Of a stretch of DNA of 64,000 bases, positions 1 to 11,766 are shown in pieces. The notes below the pieces were generated by a model. The model was not told the origin of the DNA and made no database searches. It saw only the letters and a program-made list of their open reading frames with translations. How positions within the stretch are numbered: position 1 is the stretch's first letter; each line of letters begins with the position of its first letter. Source of the stretch: Gordonia sediminis (GTDB lineage Bacteria; Actinomycetota; Actinomycetes; Mycobacteriales; Mycobacteriaceae); assembly GCA_004193205.1 (NCBI GenBank), contig RZUM01000003.1, positions 186,001-250,000 on the forward strand. Direction: 5' to 3'. Both the position numbers and the translations under genes were made by a program.

Positions 1-94
1 TGAGCCGCACGCTCACGACTTTCGCCGCTCACGGGTGCGGGTGCCCGGGGAACCAGTGGTGGTCGGCGGCGGCAGCGAGTCGACGAGGCGCTAA
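1..94 (+). CDS. possible 3' end of an upstream gene (partial)
   Basis: One forward frame is open from the window start and ends in TAA at 92-94. It encodes about 30 residues ending GSESTRR, with mostly G/C third positions, which fits the tail of a coding region; the other two forward frames have a less convincing codon pattern. The fragment is too short to identify. It lies about 50 bp before the hot-dog-fold pair, on the same strand, so it may belong to the same transcription unit. Confidence 0.3.
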   Translation, partial: EPHAHDFRRSRVRVPGEPVVVGGGSESTRR

Positions 95-145
95 ACGTCC
101 AGCCGAACGACAGGCGACGGTGCCGCGGATCCGCTAACGTGAGTC

Positions 146-541
146 ATGGCAAAAGACCTGGTGGAGGGCATGACCTTCACCGCCTCCGACCCGGTCGTGG
201 TTGACGACGACCTCGTCGGTGCGTTCGGGGCGGTTCTCGGGGCGACGAGCGACGCCTTCACGATCCCCGTCATCGCCCGGGTCGCGACCCTGCTGGTCCG
301 CGTCGCCATGGACGCCGACGTCCTCCCGCATGACGGTGTTGTGCATACCGCGGAGTCGCTCCGGATCCGGCGCGATCCGCGCACCGGTGATGTGCTGCGC
401 GGCCTGCTCACGGTGGAGACGATCCACCGTCGAGTCGGGGCCACCCAACTGCAGCTGCGCAGCGACATCCTCGCCGACGGCGAGAACAGTCCGATCGCGG
501 TCACCACATCGACGTTGATCTTCCGTAACCCCGGGGAGTGA
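146..541 (+). CDS. hot-dog-fold (FAS1/MaoC-N type) dehydratase subunit
   Basis: The 131-residue product resembles the small non-catalytic or N-terminal half of (R)-specific enoyl-CoA hydratases and acyl dehydratases: it opens with a short strand, GMTFTASDPVVVDDD, and ends in a run of beta strands. It has no D-x4-H hydratase motif, so by itself it is probably not catalytic. The next gene starts 3 bp after its stop and does carry that motif, so I infer a two-subunit hydratase like the HadAB or ChsH1/ChsH2 pairs of mycolata, acting on an enoyl-CoA or acyl-carrier thioester. The ATG at 146 is the only sensible start. Substrate unknown. Confidence 0.6.
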   Translation: MAKDLVEGMTFTASDPVVVDDDLVGAFGAVLGATSDAFTIPVIARVATLLVRVAMDADVLPHDGVVHTAESLRIRRDPRTGDVLRGLLTVETIHRRVGATQLQLRSDILADGENSPIAVTTSTLIFRNPGE

Positions 542-544
542 ACG

Positions 545-976
545 ATGCCATCCGCCGATACCGAGATCCGCGTTTCCGAACCGGCACAACTGATCTGGGA
601 CGTGATAGAAGAGATCTCCCGCGACCGCGTCAGGCAATACGCGCAGGCATCGGGTGACCGCAACACCATCCACATCGATCCGGACGCCGCACATCGGGCG
701 GGACTCGCCGATCCGGTCGCCCACGGGATCCTCATCCTGGCCCTCATCCTGCGTCATGCCGACGAATGGACGCGCCGTAACGGCGCGCGCATCACCGGAT
801 GCGACACCCGGTTCATCCGACCCGTCTACGTCGGCGACGTCGCGACCTTGCTGCACCTCACCGGACGCTGCGCCGCACCGGGACAGCTGACGGCCACCGC
901 GACGGTCCTCGGTCCTGATGGGGCACCCGAGTCGACGGTGATGCGGCCCATCCGGATCCGATACGAGACGGTCTGA
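545..976 (+). CDS. MaoC-like (R)-specific enoyl-CoA hydratase/dehydratase
   Basis: This 143-residue protein has the MaoC hydratase signature: Y32, then ASGDRNTIHIDP with the family's catalytic Asp38 and His43, followed by AGL and PVAHG, which line the acyl pocket of the hot-dog fold. Family members add water across the trans-2 double bond of enoyl thioesters. It follows the smaller hot-dog subunit by 3 bp, so the two are probably cotranslated and form a heteromer. Length is normal for a single hot-dog domain. Without the upstream genes I cannot say whether the pathway is fatty-acid, sterol side-chain or another acyl-CoA route. Confidence 0.75.
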   Translation: MPSADTEIRVSEPAQLIWDVIEEISRDRVRQYAQASGDRNTIHIDPDAAHRAGLADPVAHGILILALILRHADEWTRRNGARITGCDTRFIRPVYVGDVATLLHLTGRCAAPGQLTATATVLGPDGAPESTVMRPIRIRYETV

Positions 977-1001
977 CCGCGGCCCTCCGGTGACCAGGCG
1001 T

Positions 1002-1472
1002 TCAGCGACCGTGCTCGTCCGAGTCGAGGATGCGCGCGGCGCGCTCGAGATCGTCGCGTAACGCGCGCGGTGTCAGCCGCCGCAGGATCGAGATGCCCGG
1101 CGCCAGGGCGATCGGCACCGTCAGGAACGCCGCCACGTCGACCCGGGTACGACCGTCGTCGCGGGCGGTGACCTGAAGGGTGAGGCTCGCGTCGACAAAC
1201 CACCACCCGCCGATCTCCGTCCACCGCTCGTAGGGCTCGTCGTCGGTGACCTCCATCCGCGGCGCCAGGCATGGCACGACGGTGACGTCGGTCCACGTCG
1301 TGCCGGTGCCGCCGGGACGCCGGCCGGCCGGCATGAAGTCGTCGATGCGCCGCAGGCTCGCCTGCCATTCCGGCCGCATCTCGGGGTCGACGAGGTAGTC
1401 GAAGACGGTCTCGGCCGGGCTGTCGAAAACCACTGAGAGATCGGCGATCTGGCTCCGGTAGGTGGATCGCAT
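1002..1472 (-). CDS. SRPBCC (START-like) family protein
   Basis: The 156-residue product has the START/Bet v1-like pattern: an N-terminal beta strand, VVFDSPAETVFDYLVDPEMRPEW, typical of polyketide-cyclase-like proteins, then hydrophobic strands, and a long C-terminal helix, LRDDLERAARILDSDE. Such proteins bind hydrophobic ligands or act as cyclases; no specific activity can be read. I chose the ATG at 1472 because it lies only 5 bp after the stop of the upstream aminotransferase-fold gene, giving tight coupling, and because upstream codons in this frame lie inside that gene. It may therefore act with the dialkylglycine decarboxylase, although no link is known to me. Confidence 0.65.
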   Translation of the reverse strand: MRSTYRSQIADLSVVFDSPAETVFDYLVDPEMRPEWQASLRRIDDFMPAGRRPGGTGTTWTDVTVVPCLAPRMEVTDDEPYERWTEIGGWWFVDASLTLQVTARDDGRTRVDVAAFLTVPIALAPGISILRRLTPRALRDDLERAARILDSDEHGR

Positions 1473-1477
1473 GCCGG

Positions 1478-4488
<3,011 letters not shown>

Positions 4489-4508
<20 letters not shown>

Positions 4509-5439
4509 GTCGACGCAGGTCGACGGCCGTGTGGGCGGTGTCGGAGGTGTCGGCGATGTGGGCGGCGAGATCGACCAGACGTCCGCGCACGGCGGCGGCG
4601 TCGACCCCACGGGCGATCAGGTGCGGACCATCGACGCTCGGCGAGCCGACGACCCGGACCGCTTCCTGGTCGGCACGGATCCGCACCCGACCGTGACACC
4701 AGGTCGCGATGTCCGGGGTCAGCGCGGTCGCGGCGGCCACCAGATCGTGACAGGGCGTCGACCACGGGTGGGCGCGCCCGGCCAGGCGACGGCGCAGCCC
4801 GTACGCACGCATCGACTCGAAGCTCACGACGCCACTGCGCGGGAGGTCGTCGACACCCAATCGCACCACTCGCGAGACGTCGAGACCCACCCATCGCACC
4901 GGCAACCACGTGGCGCGGGCCACCGCCAGCGCGGCCGTCGGATCGACGCGGGTGTTGGTGTCGGCGACCGTTCGCAACGACCGATCCCGGCCCAGCCCGA
5001 CTCCGGCGAGGACCACCACCACGCCCAGCCGGCCGAGGCCCTCGGCGTCGAGTTCGATCGCGCGCGCCAGGTTCGTCAGGGGGCCGATGCACAGGAGTGT
5101 GCCGCCGGGATTCTCGCGCGCGAACCGGCTGATGACCTGCGCCGCTCCGGGTTCGTACCGCGGTCGCCCACACCGCTGCGGGCCCCGGAGCGTGCCGCCT
5201 ACGCCGTCGAGTCCGTGCACCGCAGACGGGCGCCATGCCTTCGGGGGTGTGCGATCACCGCACCAGAGTTCGCACCCGGGCACCGCCGCGGACACGTTGC
5301 GGGCCGCCGCCATGGCCGATACGTTTCCCCAGGTCGTCGTCACTCCCCAGAGCCGATGAGCCTGCGCCACAACACCGATCGCGATCAGATCATCGAGTCC
5401 GCCGTCGGTGTCGACGAGGATGCCGGGTTGCGGGGGCAT
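4489..5439 (-). CDS. inosine-uridine preferring nucleoside hydrolase family protein
   Basis: The N-terminal VDTDGGLDD (Asp10, Asp12, Asp16, Asp17) is the Ca2+-binding signature of IU-type nucleoside hydrolases, which cleave the N-glycosidic bond of ribonucleosides; the usual Pro after the second Asp is Gly here. A second family landmark is CHDLVAAATAL near residue 240, holding the expected His-Asp. At 316 residues it has normal length. I place the start at the ATG at 5439; an in-frame GTG at 5469 would add ten residues, but neither has a strong ribosome-binding site. The last 20 bp overlap the convergent carrier gene. Substrate preference cannot be read. Confidence 0.75.
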
Positions 5440-5603
5440 ACCCACAGTGTCCGGCACGCCGCCGAGCACGGCGCGCGCGACGTCGGTGCGCGGCTCCGCC
5501 CTTTCGGGCAGATGTCGCTGCCCCGCCGCACGTTCGTCCGGATCTTCCGCCGTCGGGCCGGACCGGGGATCGTTGACCGGGTCTCGAGCGAGAGCGAGGA
5601 ACC

Positions 5604-8600
5604 ATGCGCACCCGCGACAACGAGCCGGGCGATCGACAGAGCGCGGCGCCGAAGGCTTCCCCGGAGAAGCCGGCGTCGCCGTCAGCCCACGACGCCCGGC
5701 TCGCCCGCGGGCCGCTGAATCGTGCCGCCCTACCGGCGTTGCAGCGGGCCACCGGCAACGCGGCCGTGGCAGCGCTGCTCAACTCCTACAATCCGACCAG
5801 GCCGGCGGATACGCAGACCACCCCCGTCGGCGCCGACGAGCCGGTGGTGCAGCGGACGAAGGACTACAACCTCGATCCGATCTTCGGTGGCACCTACAAC
5901 GAGGTGGAGATCACCGGGCTGCAGGGCAAGCAGTTCATCGAGCAGGCGGTGGGCAGCACCGCCTCGTATCCGCTGGGACGGCATCTACGCGCCTCGACGT
6001 CGGGTGCGAACAGCCGCCGCGACGGCAACTTCGGTGTCGAGCTGCCGCCGCAGACCTGGAACTACGACAGCTACAAGAGCGCCACCTGGGACCTGGCCCT
6101 GCAGCTCAAGACCGGCGGTGTCGGCAAGAAGCCGATGTCGATGCACAACTGGGCGTTCAGCAACATCGAGGTGACCGAGACCTTCGAGGTCGTCGACGGC
6201 GGAACCGTCGCACCCGGCAAGGTATCCGGACCGGTGTACGGGATGGATCAGAAGATCCCGGTCGTCCTCACCGGACGCAACGCGAAGGAGAAGGTCAGCT
6301 TCTCCGAGTACTTCAAGGTGACGTCGGGGTGGAGTGTCGGCCGCGAGGTCGTCGACTCGACGACGTTGACACGGTCGATGAGTTTCGGATTCGGACCCAA
6401 GCTCGAGGACGCAGCCAAGAACAAGGCGGAGGGCGAGTTCGCCCTCAGTTCCACCAACACGGACACGATTTCACACAAGATCGCGACAATGGGCGGGGGA
6501 GCGACGACCGGTGGCAAGGGGGCCGCCGGCGAGACCACGTTCACCGGCATCGACGCGACGACACCCGACGGCCGCCCGATCACGATCCGCAAGTACGTCT
6601 ATCCCGTCTACGAGGTAAAGAACTTCCTGGTCACGGCCTACCCGCACAACCCGAAGACCGCGGAGGTCACCGGCAAGAGCCGAGTGACGGTCCCGGTCAG
6701 CTCCTTCGTCCTGGCGCGCGTCGAGTCGATCGATGCCGACGCCGACGGCAAGGTGGAGGCAGCCAATCAGCCGTCGCCGGCCCAGAACGCCGAGGATCAG
6801 CGGCGCAGAGAGGAGATGGCCGGCAAGGAAGTCGGAAAGGCCGGCGGTGTGCGGCTCAAGATCGCCCTGGAGCGCGAGATCGATGCGCAGAAGGACTTCG
6901 ACAACCAGGACTTCTCGCAGGTGCTGAGCCAAGGCGAGACATCCCGCGCCGTGACGAAGGAGTGGACCAGCGAGACGGTCAATCAGTTCAGCGTCACCAC
7001 CGCCGACGGCAAGAAGGTGTCCGGGACCGGCGGATGGTCACTGTCGGCCGGCGGGGTGTACGCGGGTCTCGGCGCGAAGATCGGCTACAGCGAAATCGAG
7101 TCGACCACCGGCGAATTCGGCGACCAGGTCCTGAACAGCGGGTCGTCGGGCAAGGCGCAGACGGTGAAGGTGAACCAGGAGGTGGCCGGGCCGGCCGCGG
7201 GCAGCGGAAAGAACGTCCAGGTGATCGTGATGCCGATCTACCGGGAGCGGGTGTACGGCTATTACGCCTACGACGACGCGACCGGATCATGGACCCAGCT
7301 CCCGATGAAGGGACGCAGCAAGTACTACTACCCGGTCGGCTCGGTCACCACCCAGGACATACCGCCCAAGAGTGAGCTCAAGCCGGAAGGACACGAGAAA
7401 CTCGAGGACAAGGGCACCGCGGAGACGGCGAAGACCGCCAAGAGCCTCAAGGCACAGATCGACGCCGAGAAGGACCCCGCGAAGAAGGCCGAACTCGAAA
7501 GGCAACTCGAGCAGTCCCTCGCCAAGGGGCGCGAGGCGTTGGAGGAGACCGTGCGCCGCGCCCACCCGTCACTCGTCGTCATCGACCGCGACAAGAACCT
7601 CTACGAGATCGAGATCCCGGTCCCGGTCTCGGCATCCGATCAGGCCGCGGGCGCACACAGCACGGAGATGAAGAAGTACCGCAGCACCCTTGAAGGTCTG
7701 ATGGATTTCGCGGCTCCGAGCGTTGCCGCCCACAACGCGGCCGACGCGATGGCGACCACGGACACCAACCCGACCGACGACGTCACCATCACCTCCTCGG
7801 CGGCGCTCGGCGGCACGGGTGCGCAAGGCGGAGTCAACCCGTTCCCGGGTGACGTCGACATGTCCGAGTCGATCCGGATCGTCGCGCCGACTGCCGACGC
7901 GGCCAGCAACGCGTTGGCCGCCGCGATCCAGTCGACCGTGAAAAGGGCAACCGCCCCGCGTACCGACGGCACGCTGGGCTACACCTTCCACGGGTGCATG
8001 GTGGGCGTCTACCCGTCCGATGCCAAGAAGGCCGGGAGCGCGGTGAGGTTCACCGCCGCACAGACCATGGAAGGCCGGCTCACCTATCCGAGGAGGAACG
8101 GGACGACGGGAACCCTCACCCTGGCGGAGGCGATCGCCGCGCCGGCCGCGGGACGAGCCGCCAACACCTACTGGCGCGGGCCGATCGACGAGGCCGGGAC
8201 CTACGGCGAGATCACCAAGGTGCTCAACTACGACGCGGTCAAGCAGGGATCCGACGAGGAGCACCTGTTCGGCACCCCCAAGGTCGGGCAGAGCTTCCAG
8301 GAAGTCGGCTTCGGCAGCGAAGGTCGCCACGACACCGAGCGTGCCCGGCTGCTCGAGCCGCTCGGCAGGGACATCGCGAAGTATGCGGCCGAGGGCAACT
8401 GGGTGAAGGCGATCAAGCGGGCCTACACCGTGGCCCGGATGCTCAACGACGTGGCCGCACTCAACACGTTCGCCCCGCTGCTGGGCAGCCCCGTCTCGCA
8501 GCTGAAACAGCTCGTCGACCACATCGAGATGTTCACCCACGACGTCGTGAACCCGAGGATCGACGACAAGCTCCGCGGCGGTATCGGCACGTCGATGGAC

Positions 8601-8855
8601 GACGAGCAGGCCCTGAAGGAAGCTCAGCGCTTGCAGGCCAGGATGTCGGGGGTGGACACCGCGAAGGATCTGACACGGGCCATGCAGAAGGCGATCGACG
8701 CCGGTGACGGCAAGATGACCCGAAATCCGAGGGTGTACGCGATCATCGAGAACGAGATCGTCAAGCCGCTCAACGAGCGGATCAAGCACGACGCGGAGTT
8801 CGGTCGACGGTGTCACGACGCCCTGATCGCCCACGGCTACCTCAAGGGAAAGTGA
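5604..8855 (+). CDS. large eCIS-leader-like protein with tandem beta-rich, pore-former-like segments
   Basis: I do not recognise this 1083-residue protein as a whole. Residues 1-45 are charged and disordered. Residues 46-59, LQRATGNAAVAALL, match the motif found near the N-terminus of many actinobacterial DUF4157 and extracellular contractile-injection-system-associated proteins, and VVQR follows at 81-84; no DUF4157 HExxH zinc site is present. Residues about 231-345 and 455-560 look like two copies of one beta-rich unit: alternating Ser/Thr-hydrophobic strands, then the aromatic strands YVYPVYEVKNFLVTAY and VMPIYRERVYGYYAYD. The alternation recalls aerolysin/MTX-type beta-pore formers. Residues 590-655 are a Lys/Glu-rich helix; 770-1083 are alpha/beta of unknown fold. 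No signal peptide or membrane helix is evident. GAGGAA precedes the ATG. It leads a tight three-gene operon. A toxin role is inference. Confidence 0.6.
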   Translation: MRTRDNEPGDRQSAAPKASPEKPASPSAHDARLARGPLNRAALPALQRATGNAAVAALLNSYNPTRPADTQTTPVGADEPVVQRTKDYNLDPIFGGTYNEVEITGLQGKQFIEQAVGSTASYPLGRHLRASTSGANSRRDGNFGVELPPQTWNYDSYKSATWDLALQLKTGGVGKKPMSMHNWAFSNIEVTETFEVVDGGTVAPGKVSGPVYGMDQKIPVVLTGRNAKEKVSFSEYFKVTSGWSVGREVVDSTTLTRSMSFGFGPKLEDAAKNKAEGEFALSSTNTDTISHKIATMGGGATTGGKGAAGETTFTGIDATTPDGRPITIRKYVYPVYEVKNFLVTAYPHNPKTAEVTGKSRVTVPVSSFVLARVESIDADADGKVEAANQPSPAQNAEDQRRREEMAGKEVGKAGGVRLKIALEREIDAQKDFDNQDFSQVLSQGETSRAVTKEWTSETVNQFSVTTADGKKVSGTGGWSLSAGGVYAGLGAKIGYSEIESTTGEFGDQVLNSGSSGKAQTVKVNQEVAGPAAGSGKNVQVIVMPIYRERVYGYYAYDDATGSWTQLPMKGRSKYYYPVGSVTTQDIPPKSELKPEGHEKLEDKGTAETAKTAKSLKAQIDAEKDPAKKAELERQLEQSLAKGREALEETVRRAHPSLVVIDRDKNLYEIEIPVPVSASDQAAGAHSTEMKKYRSTLEGLMDFAAPSVAAHNAADAMATTDTNPTDDVTITSSAALGGTGAQGGVNPFPGDVDMSESIRIVAPTADAASNALAAAIQSTVKRATAPRTDGTLGYTFHGCMVGVYPSDAKKAGSAVRFTAAQTMEGRLTYPRRNGTTGTLTLAEAIAAPAAGRAANTYWRGPIDEAGTYGEITKVLNYDAVKQGSDEEHLFGTPKVGQSFQEVGFGSEGRHDTERARLLEPLGRDIAKYAAEGNWVKAIKRAYTVARMLNDVAALNTFAPLLGSPVSQLKQLVDHIEMFTHDVVNPRIDDKLRGGIGTSMDDEQALKEAQRLQARMSGVDTAKDLTRAMQKAIDAGDGKMTRNPRVYAIIENEIVKPLNERIKHDAEFGRRCHDALIAHGYLKGK

Positions 8856-8861
8856 GCCGGC

Positions 8862-9440
8862 ATGCACGCGCCCAGCTTTGCCCTGATCCGACTCACCCGG
8901 ACACTGCTCGACGACGACCACCCCTGGGCCGGTGGCGCACCGCCCGACATCCGCCACGACACCGGCCGGGTGGTTGTCGACTACGACTGCCGCATGGTCG
9001 CCGAACGCCCTGTCGTCCGGACCTACACCGCGCAGATCGCCGTGCCGAACGATCGCAGGTGTTCCTGGGACCTTCCGCTCGGCGACGACTACCGGCTCCT
9101 GGTCGAGACGAAGGGCTTCACCGCCGACGGTGACGGGTTGATCGTCGACGGGCGGGTCATCTCGAACTACCAGACCCACCTCGGACCCCGGAGCGCGTTT
9201 GTCGGCCCCAACGCGCTGCATCTGCACTCGATGCGGCTGCCGGTCGGTGAGAGTAGCGCCGTGGGGGTACTCGACGACGAGGTCACCGGTCGTATCTTCC
9301 GCGAGTATCAGGAGATCGAGGTCGAGGCGATCGTGGTCACCCCGCCGAACTCGTTTGCCCGGGGGACGGAGGAGAGCGCGACCGCGCAGGAACGCCGCTG
9401 GGGCGACTGGAGTTCGATCAGGAAATCGGGTCTGCGATGA
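8862..9440 (+). CDS. hypothetical protein, second gene of the eCIS-leader operon
   Basis: The 192-residue product has no family I recognise. It is soluble, with no signal peptide or membrane segment, and rich in beta-strand patterns such as RTYTAQIAV and YRLLVETKGF; the last 30 residues look disordered and charged. The start lies 6 bp after the stop of the 1083-residue gene, and its stop overlaps the next start by 4 bp, so the three products are almost certainly made together. In a toxin operon this would be the position of an immunity, adaptor or chaperone protein, but nothing in the sequence proves that. Confidence 0.6.
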   Translation: MHAPSFALIRLTRTLLDDDHPWAGGAPPDIRHDTGRVVVDYDCRMVAERPVVRTYTAQIAVPNDRRCSWDLPLGDDYRLLVETKGFTADGDGLIVDGRVISNYQTHLGPRSAFVGPNALHLHSMRLPVGESSAVGVLDDEVTGRIFREYQEIEVEAIVVTPPNSFARGTEESATAQERRWGDWSSIRKSGLR

Positions 9441-9940
9441 CACCACACGATCGGGCCGCCGACGCCTGGCGAGACGGGCACATCGTTGCCGCGCGCCACC
9501 AGTACGAGGCAATTCTGGCCTCGGACCCCGGGGACTGGGGAGCCGGGTTCCAGGTCGCCTGGCTCGACGGCATCTTCGGCACGCTCACTCTCGACCGGCT
9601 CGACCGGCTCCGGCGACCGGATCTCTCCGACGCGGCCGAGCATGCCCTCGAAGCGTTGCGTGGCATGGCCGAATATCCCACCCCCCTCGAGGGTGAGGAG
9701 AGCGACTGGGACATCGAGGCGCTGCGCGCGCGAGGCCAGGACGAGGAGTACTCGAGCTGGTGGGAGGCCCACGGCAAGGCGGCGGCCAAGGCCGGACTCT
9801 ACGGTGTCGCGGACGCATGTCTGGAGGAGGCGGAACGTCGTGAGCCCTCCGGGGCCTACTGGGACCCTCCATCGTGGACACACTCGCTGCCCGCGCTGCT
9901 GGATGCACACCTGGCGCTGGTCGGCGACCCTTTCGCCTGA
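9437..9940 (+). CDS. small TPR-like protein, third gene of the eCIS-leader operon
   Basis: The 167-residue product begins with a helix-turn-helix repeat pattern, AADAWRDGHIVAARHQYE followed by ILASDPGDW, which resembles a tetratricopeptide repeat (A-x2-W-x-G... Y-E... L-x3-P). A second, weaker repeat is AGLYGVADACLEEAERREP at about 117-135. TPRs mediate protein-protein contact, so a chaperone or adaptor role for the large operon leader is possible. The ATG overlaps the preceding stop in an ATGA. It is acidic, soluble and lacks catalytic signatures. The TPR call is moderate; two repeats are fewer than usual. Confidence 0.55.
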   Translation: MTPHDRAADAWRDGHIVAARHQYEAILASDPGDWGAGFQVAWLDGIFGTLTLDRLDRLRRPDLSDAAEHALEALRGMAEYPTPLEGEESDWDIEALRARGQDEEYSSWWEAHGKAAAKAGLYGVADACLEEAERREPSGAYWDPPSWTHSLPALLDAHLALVGDPFA

Positions 9941-10023
9941 CTGGTGACTCGACTGACCCGTAACAGGTCGACGGGCCGGTCGCGTACCGGGTGCCGCCGG
10001 CCGGCGGCCCCTCTTCGGGGGGT

Positions 10024-10043
10024 GGTCACGACGGAGTGTGACC
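10024..10043. promoter_or_regulatory. operator-like inverted repeat GGTCAC-N8-GTGACC
   Basis: Perfect 6-bp arms separated by 8 bp end 14 bp before the acyl-CoA synthetase ATG, so a bound protein would sit over the start region of the transcript. Arm and spacer size suit a dimeric TetR- or GntR-type repressor. No regulator gene lies next to it. Just upstream, GC-rich palindromic sequence (around 9990-10020) could form a hairpin after the preceding operon. Confidence 0.4.
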
Positions 10044-10057
10044 GGGATCATAAGCGC

Positions 10058-11749
10058 ATGACGAGTAATACCGACCTCTACCGGGACAGTCGTGACCACC
10101 TCATCGCCCTCATCGGCGACCACGACAAGGCGGTGAGCGAGTTTCGCTGGCCGGTGCTGACCGGGCGATTCAACTGGGCGACCGACTGGTTCGACGTGTT
10201 CGCCCGCGGCAATGACGCCCGTGCACTGTGGATCGTCGAGCAGGACGGCAGCGAGCTGACGGTCACCTTCGACGAGATGGTCCAGCGGTCCGACCGGGTG
10301 GCGACATGGCTTCGTCGGCTCGGGATCACCAAGGGCGACCGGGTGATCTTGATGCTCGGCAATCAGGTCGAACTGTGGGAGACGATGCTGGCGGTGATGA
10401 AGCTCGGCGCGATCGTGATGCCGACGACCGCCGCGCTCGGGCCCGACGACCTGCGCGACCGTATCGACCGCGGCGCCGCACGCTGTGTGATCGCCAACGC
10501 CGCCGACGCGCCCAAATTCGACGACATCGAGGGCGATTACCTGCAGATCGCGGTGGGCGGCGACGTGGACGGGTGGATCTCCTACACCGACTCGGCGACG
10601 GTCACCGCCGCCGGCCCGTTCTCCGCCGACACCACGGTGGACGAACCCATGCTGATCTACTTCACCTCCGGCACCACGAGCCGGCCGAAGCTCGTCGAAC
10701 ATTCCCAGATCAGCTATGCGGTAGGGCATTTCACGACGATGGCCTGGATCGGGGTCAAGCCCGGCGACGTCCACCTCGCCATCAGCTCACCGGGCTGGGC
10801 GAAACATGCGTGGAGTTGTTTCTTCACCCCGTGGATCGCCGAGTCGACGATCTTCGTCTACAACTACGGCCGCTTCGACGCAGCGGCCCTGATCGACCAG
10901 CTCCGGCGGGCGAAGGTCAACACCTTCTGCGCGCCACCCACGGTGTGGCGCATGTTGATCCAGGCCGACCTCGGTGAGCGGCCGGAGGGTCTGCGGGAGC
11001 TGCTCGGCGCCGGCGAACCCCTCAATCCCGATGTCATCCGGCAGATCGAGGACGCCTGGGGGCTCACGATCCGCGACGGTTTCGGCCAGACCGAGACCAC
11101 CCTGCAGATCGGCAACACCCCGGGGCAGCCGGTGAAGCCGGGCTCGATGGGCCGGCCGATGCCCGGTGTGCCGGTGGTCCTCGTCGATCCGGTCACCGGG
11201 AAGGAATCCGACGAGGGGGAGATCTGCCTCGACCTCGCCGCCGGTCCGGTCAACCTGATGACCGGCTATCTCGGTGACCCCGAACGCAACGAGCAGGTGA
11301 TGGCCGGCGGCTACTACCACACCGGCGACGTCGCCGCCCGCGACGAGGACGGTTACATCACCTACATCGGCCGCACCGACGACGTGTTCAAGTCATCGGA
11401 CTACAAGGTGTCGCCGTTCGAGTTGGAGAGTGTGCTGATCGAACATCCCGCCGTCGTCGAGGCCGCGGTGGTGCCGCAGCCCGACGACACCCGGCTGGCG
11501 GTCCCGAAGGCCTACATCGCACTTGCCGCCGGGTGGGAACCGACCGCCGACACCGCCCGGACGATCCTGGAGTACTCGCGCGATCATCTTGCGCCGTACC
11601 TCAAGGTCCGACGTCTCGAGTTCTTCGAGCTGCCCAAGACGATCTCCGGCAAGATCCGCCGCGTCGAACTGCAGCAGCGCGAGGCGGCGGCCCACCGCGA
11701 TCGCACACCGATCGGCACGGAGTTCCGCTACGAGGATCTCGTCGACTAG
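10058..11749 (+). CDS. acyl-CoA synthetase (AMP-forming, medium-chain/ACSM-like)
   Basis: This 563-residue enzyme activates a carboxylic acid with ATP and CoA. The ATP-binding loop is YFTSGTTSRPKLVEHS, in which Ser-Arg replaces the usual Gly-Lys. The A5 motif is DGFGQTETT, TGD lies in YYHTGDVAARDEDGY, the hinge is GRTDDVFKSSDYKVSP, and the catalytic C-terminal lysine is in PKTISGKIRRVEL. The overall pattern, including WAKHAWSCFFTPW, is closest to medium-chain or benzoate-type (ACSM) ligases. The ATG at 10058 gives normal family length; upstream in-frame codons run through a palindromic intergenic region. Substrate is inferred only to class. Confidence 0.85.
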   Translation: MTSNTDLYRDSRDHLIALIGDHDKAVSEFRWPVLTGRFNWATDWFDVFARGNDARALWIVEQDGSELTVTFDEMVQRSDRVATWLRRLGITKGDRVILMLGNQVELWETMLAVMKLGAIVMPTTAALGPDDLRDRIDRGAARCVIANAADAPKFDDIEGDYLQIAVGGDVDGWISYTDSATVTAAGPFSADTTVDEPMLIYFTSGTTSRPKLVEHSQISYAVGHFTTMAWIGVKPGDVHLAISSPGWAKHAWSCFFTPWIAESTIFVYNYGRFDAAALIDQLRRAKVNTFCAPPTVWRMLIQADLGERPEGLRELLGAGEPLNPDVIRQIEDAWGLTIRDGFGQTETTLQIGNTPGQPVKPGSMGRPMPGVPVVLVDPVTGKESDEGEICLDLAAGPVNLMTGYLGDPERNEQVMAGGYYHTGDVAARDEDGYITYIGRTDDVFKSSDYKVSPFELESVLIEHPAVVEAAVVPQPDDTRLAVPKAYIALAAGWEPTADTARTILEYSRDHLAPYLKVRRLEFFELPKTISGKIRRVELQQREAAAHRDRTPIGTEFRYEDLVD

Positions 11750-11766
11750 GGCGTGCTGTTCGGGGA

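Noticed and set aside
7569-9512. 647-codon frame on the minus strand
   Set aside because: It is antisense to the large leader gene and its partner; the product has low-complexity Arg/Val/Asp sequence and no domain.
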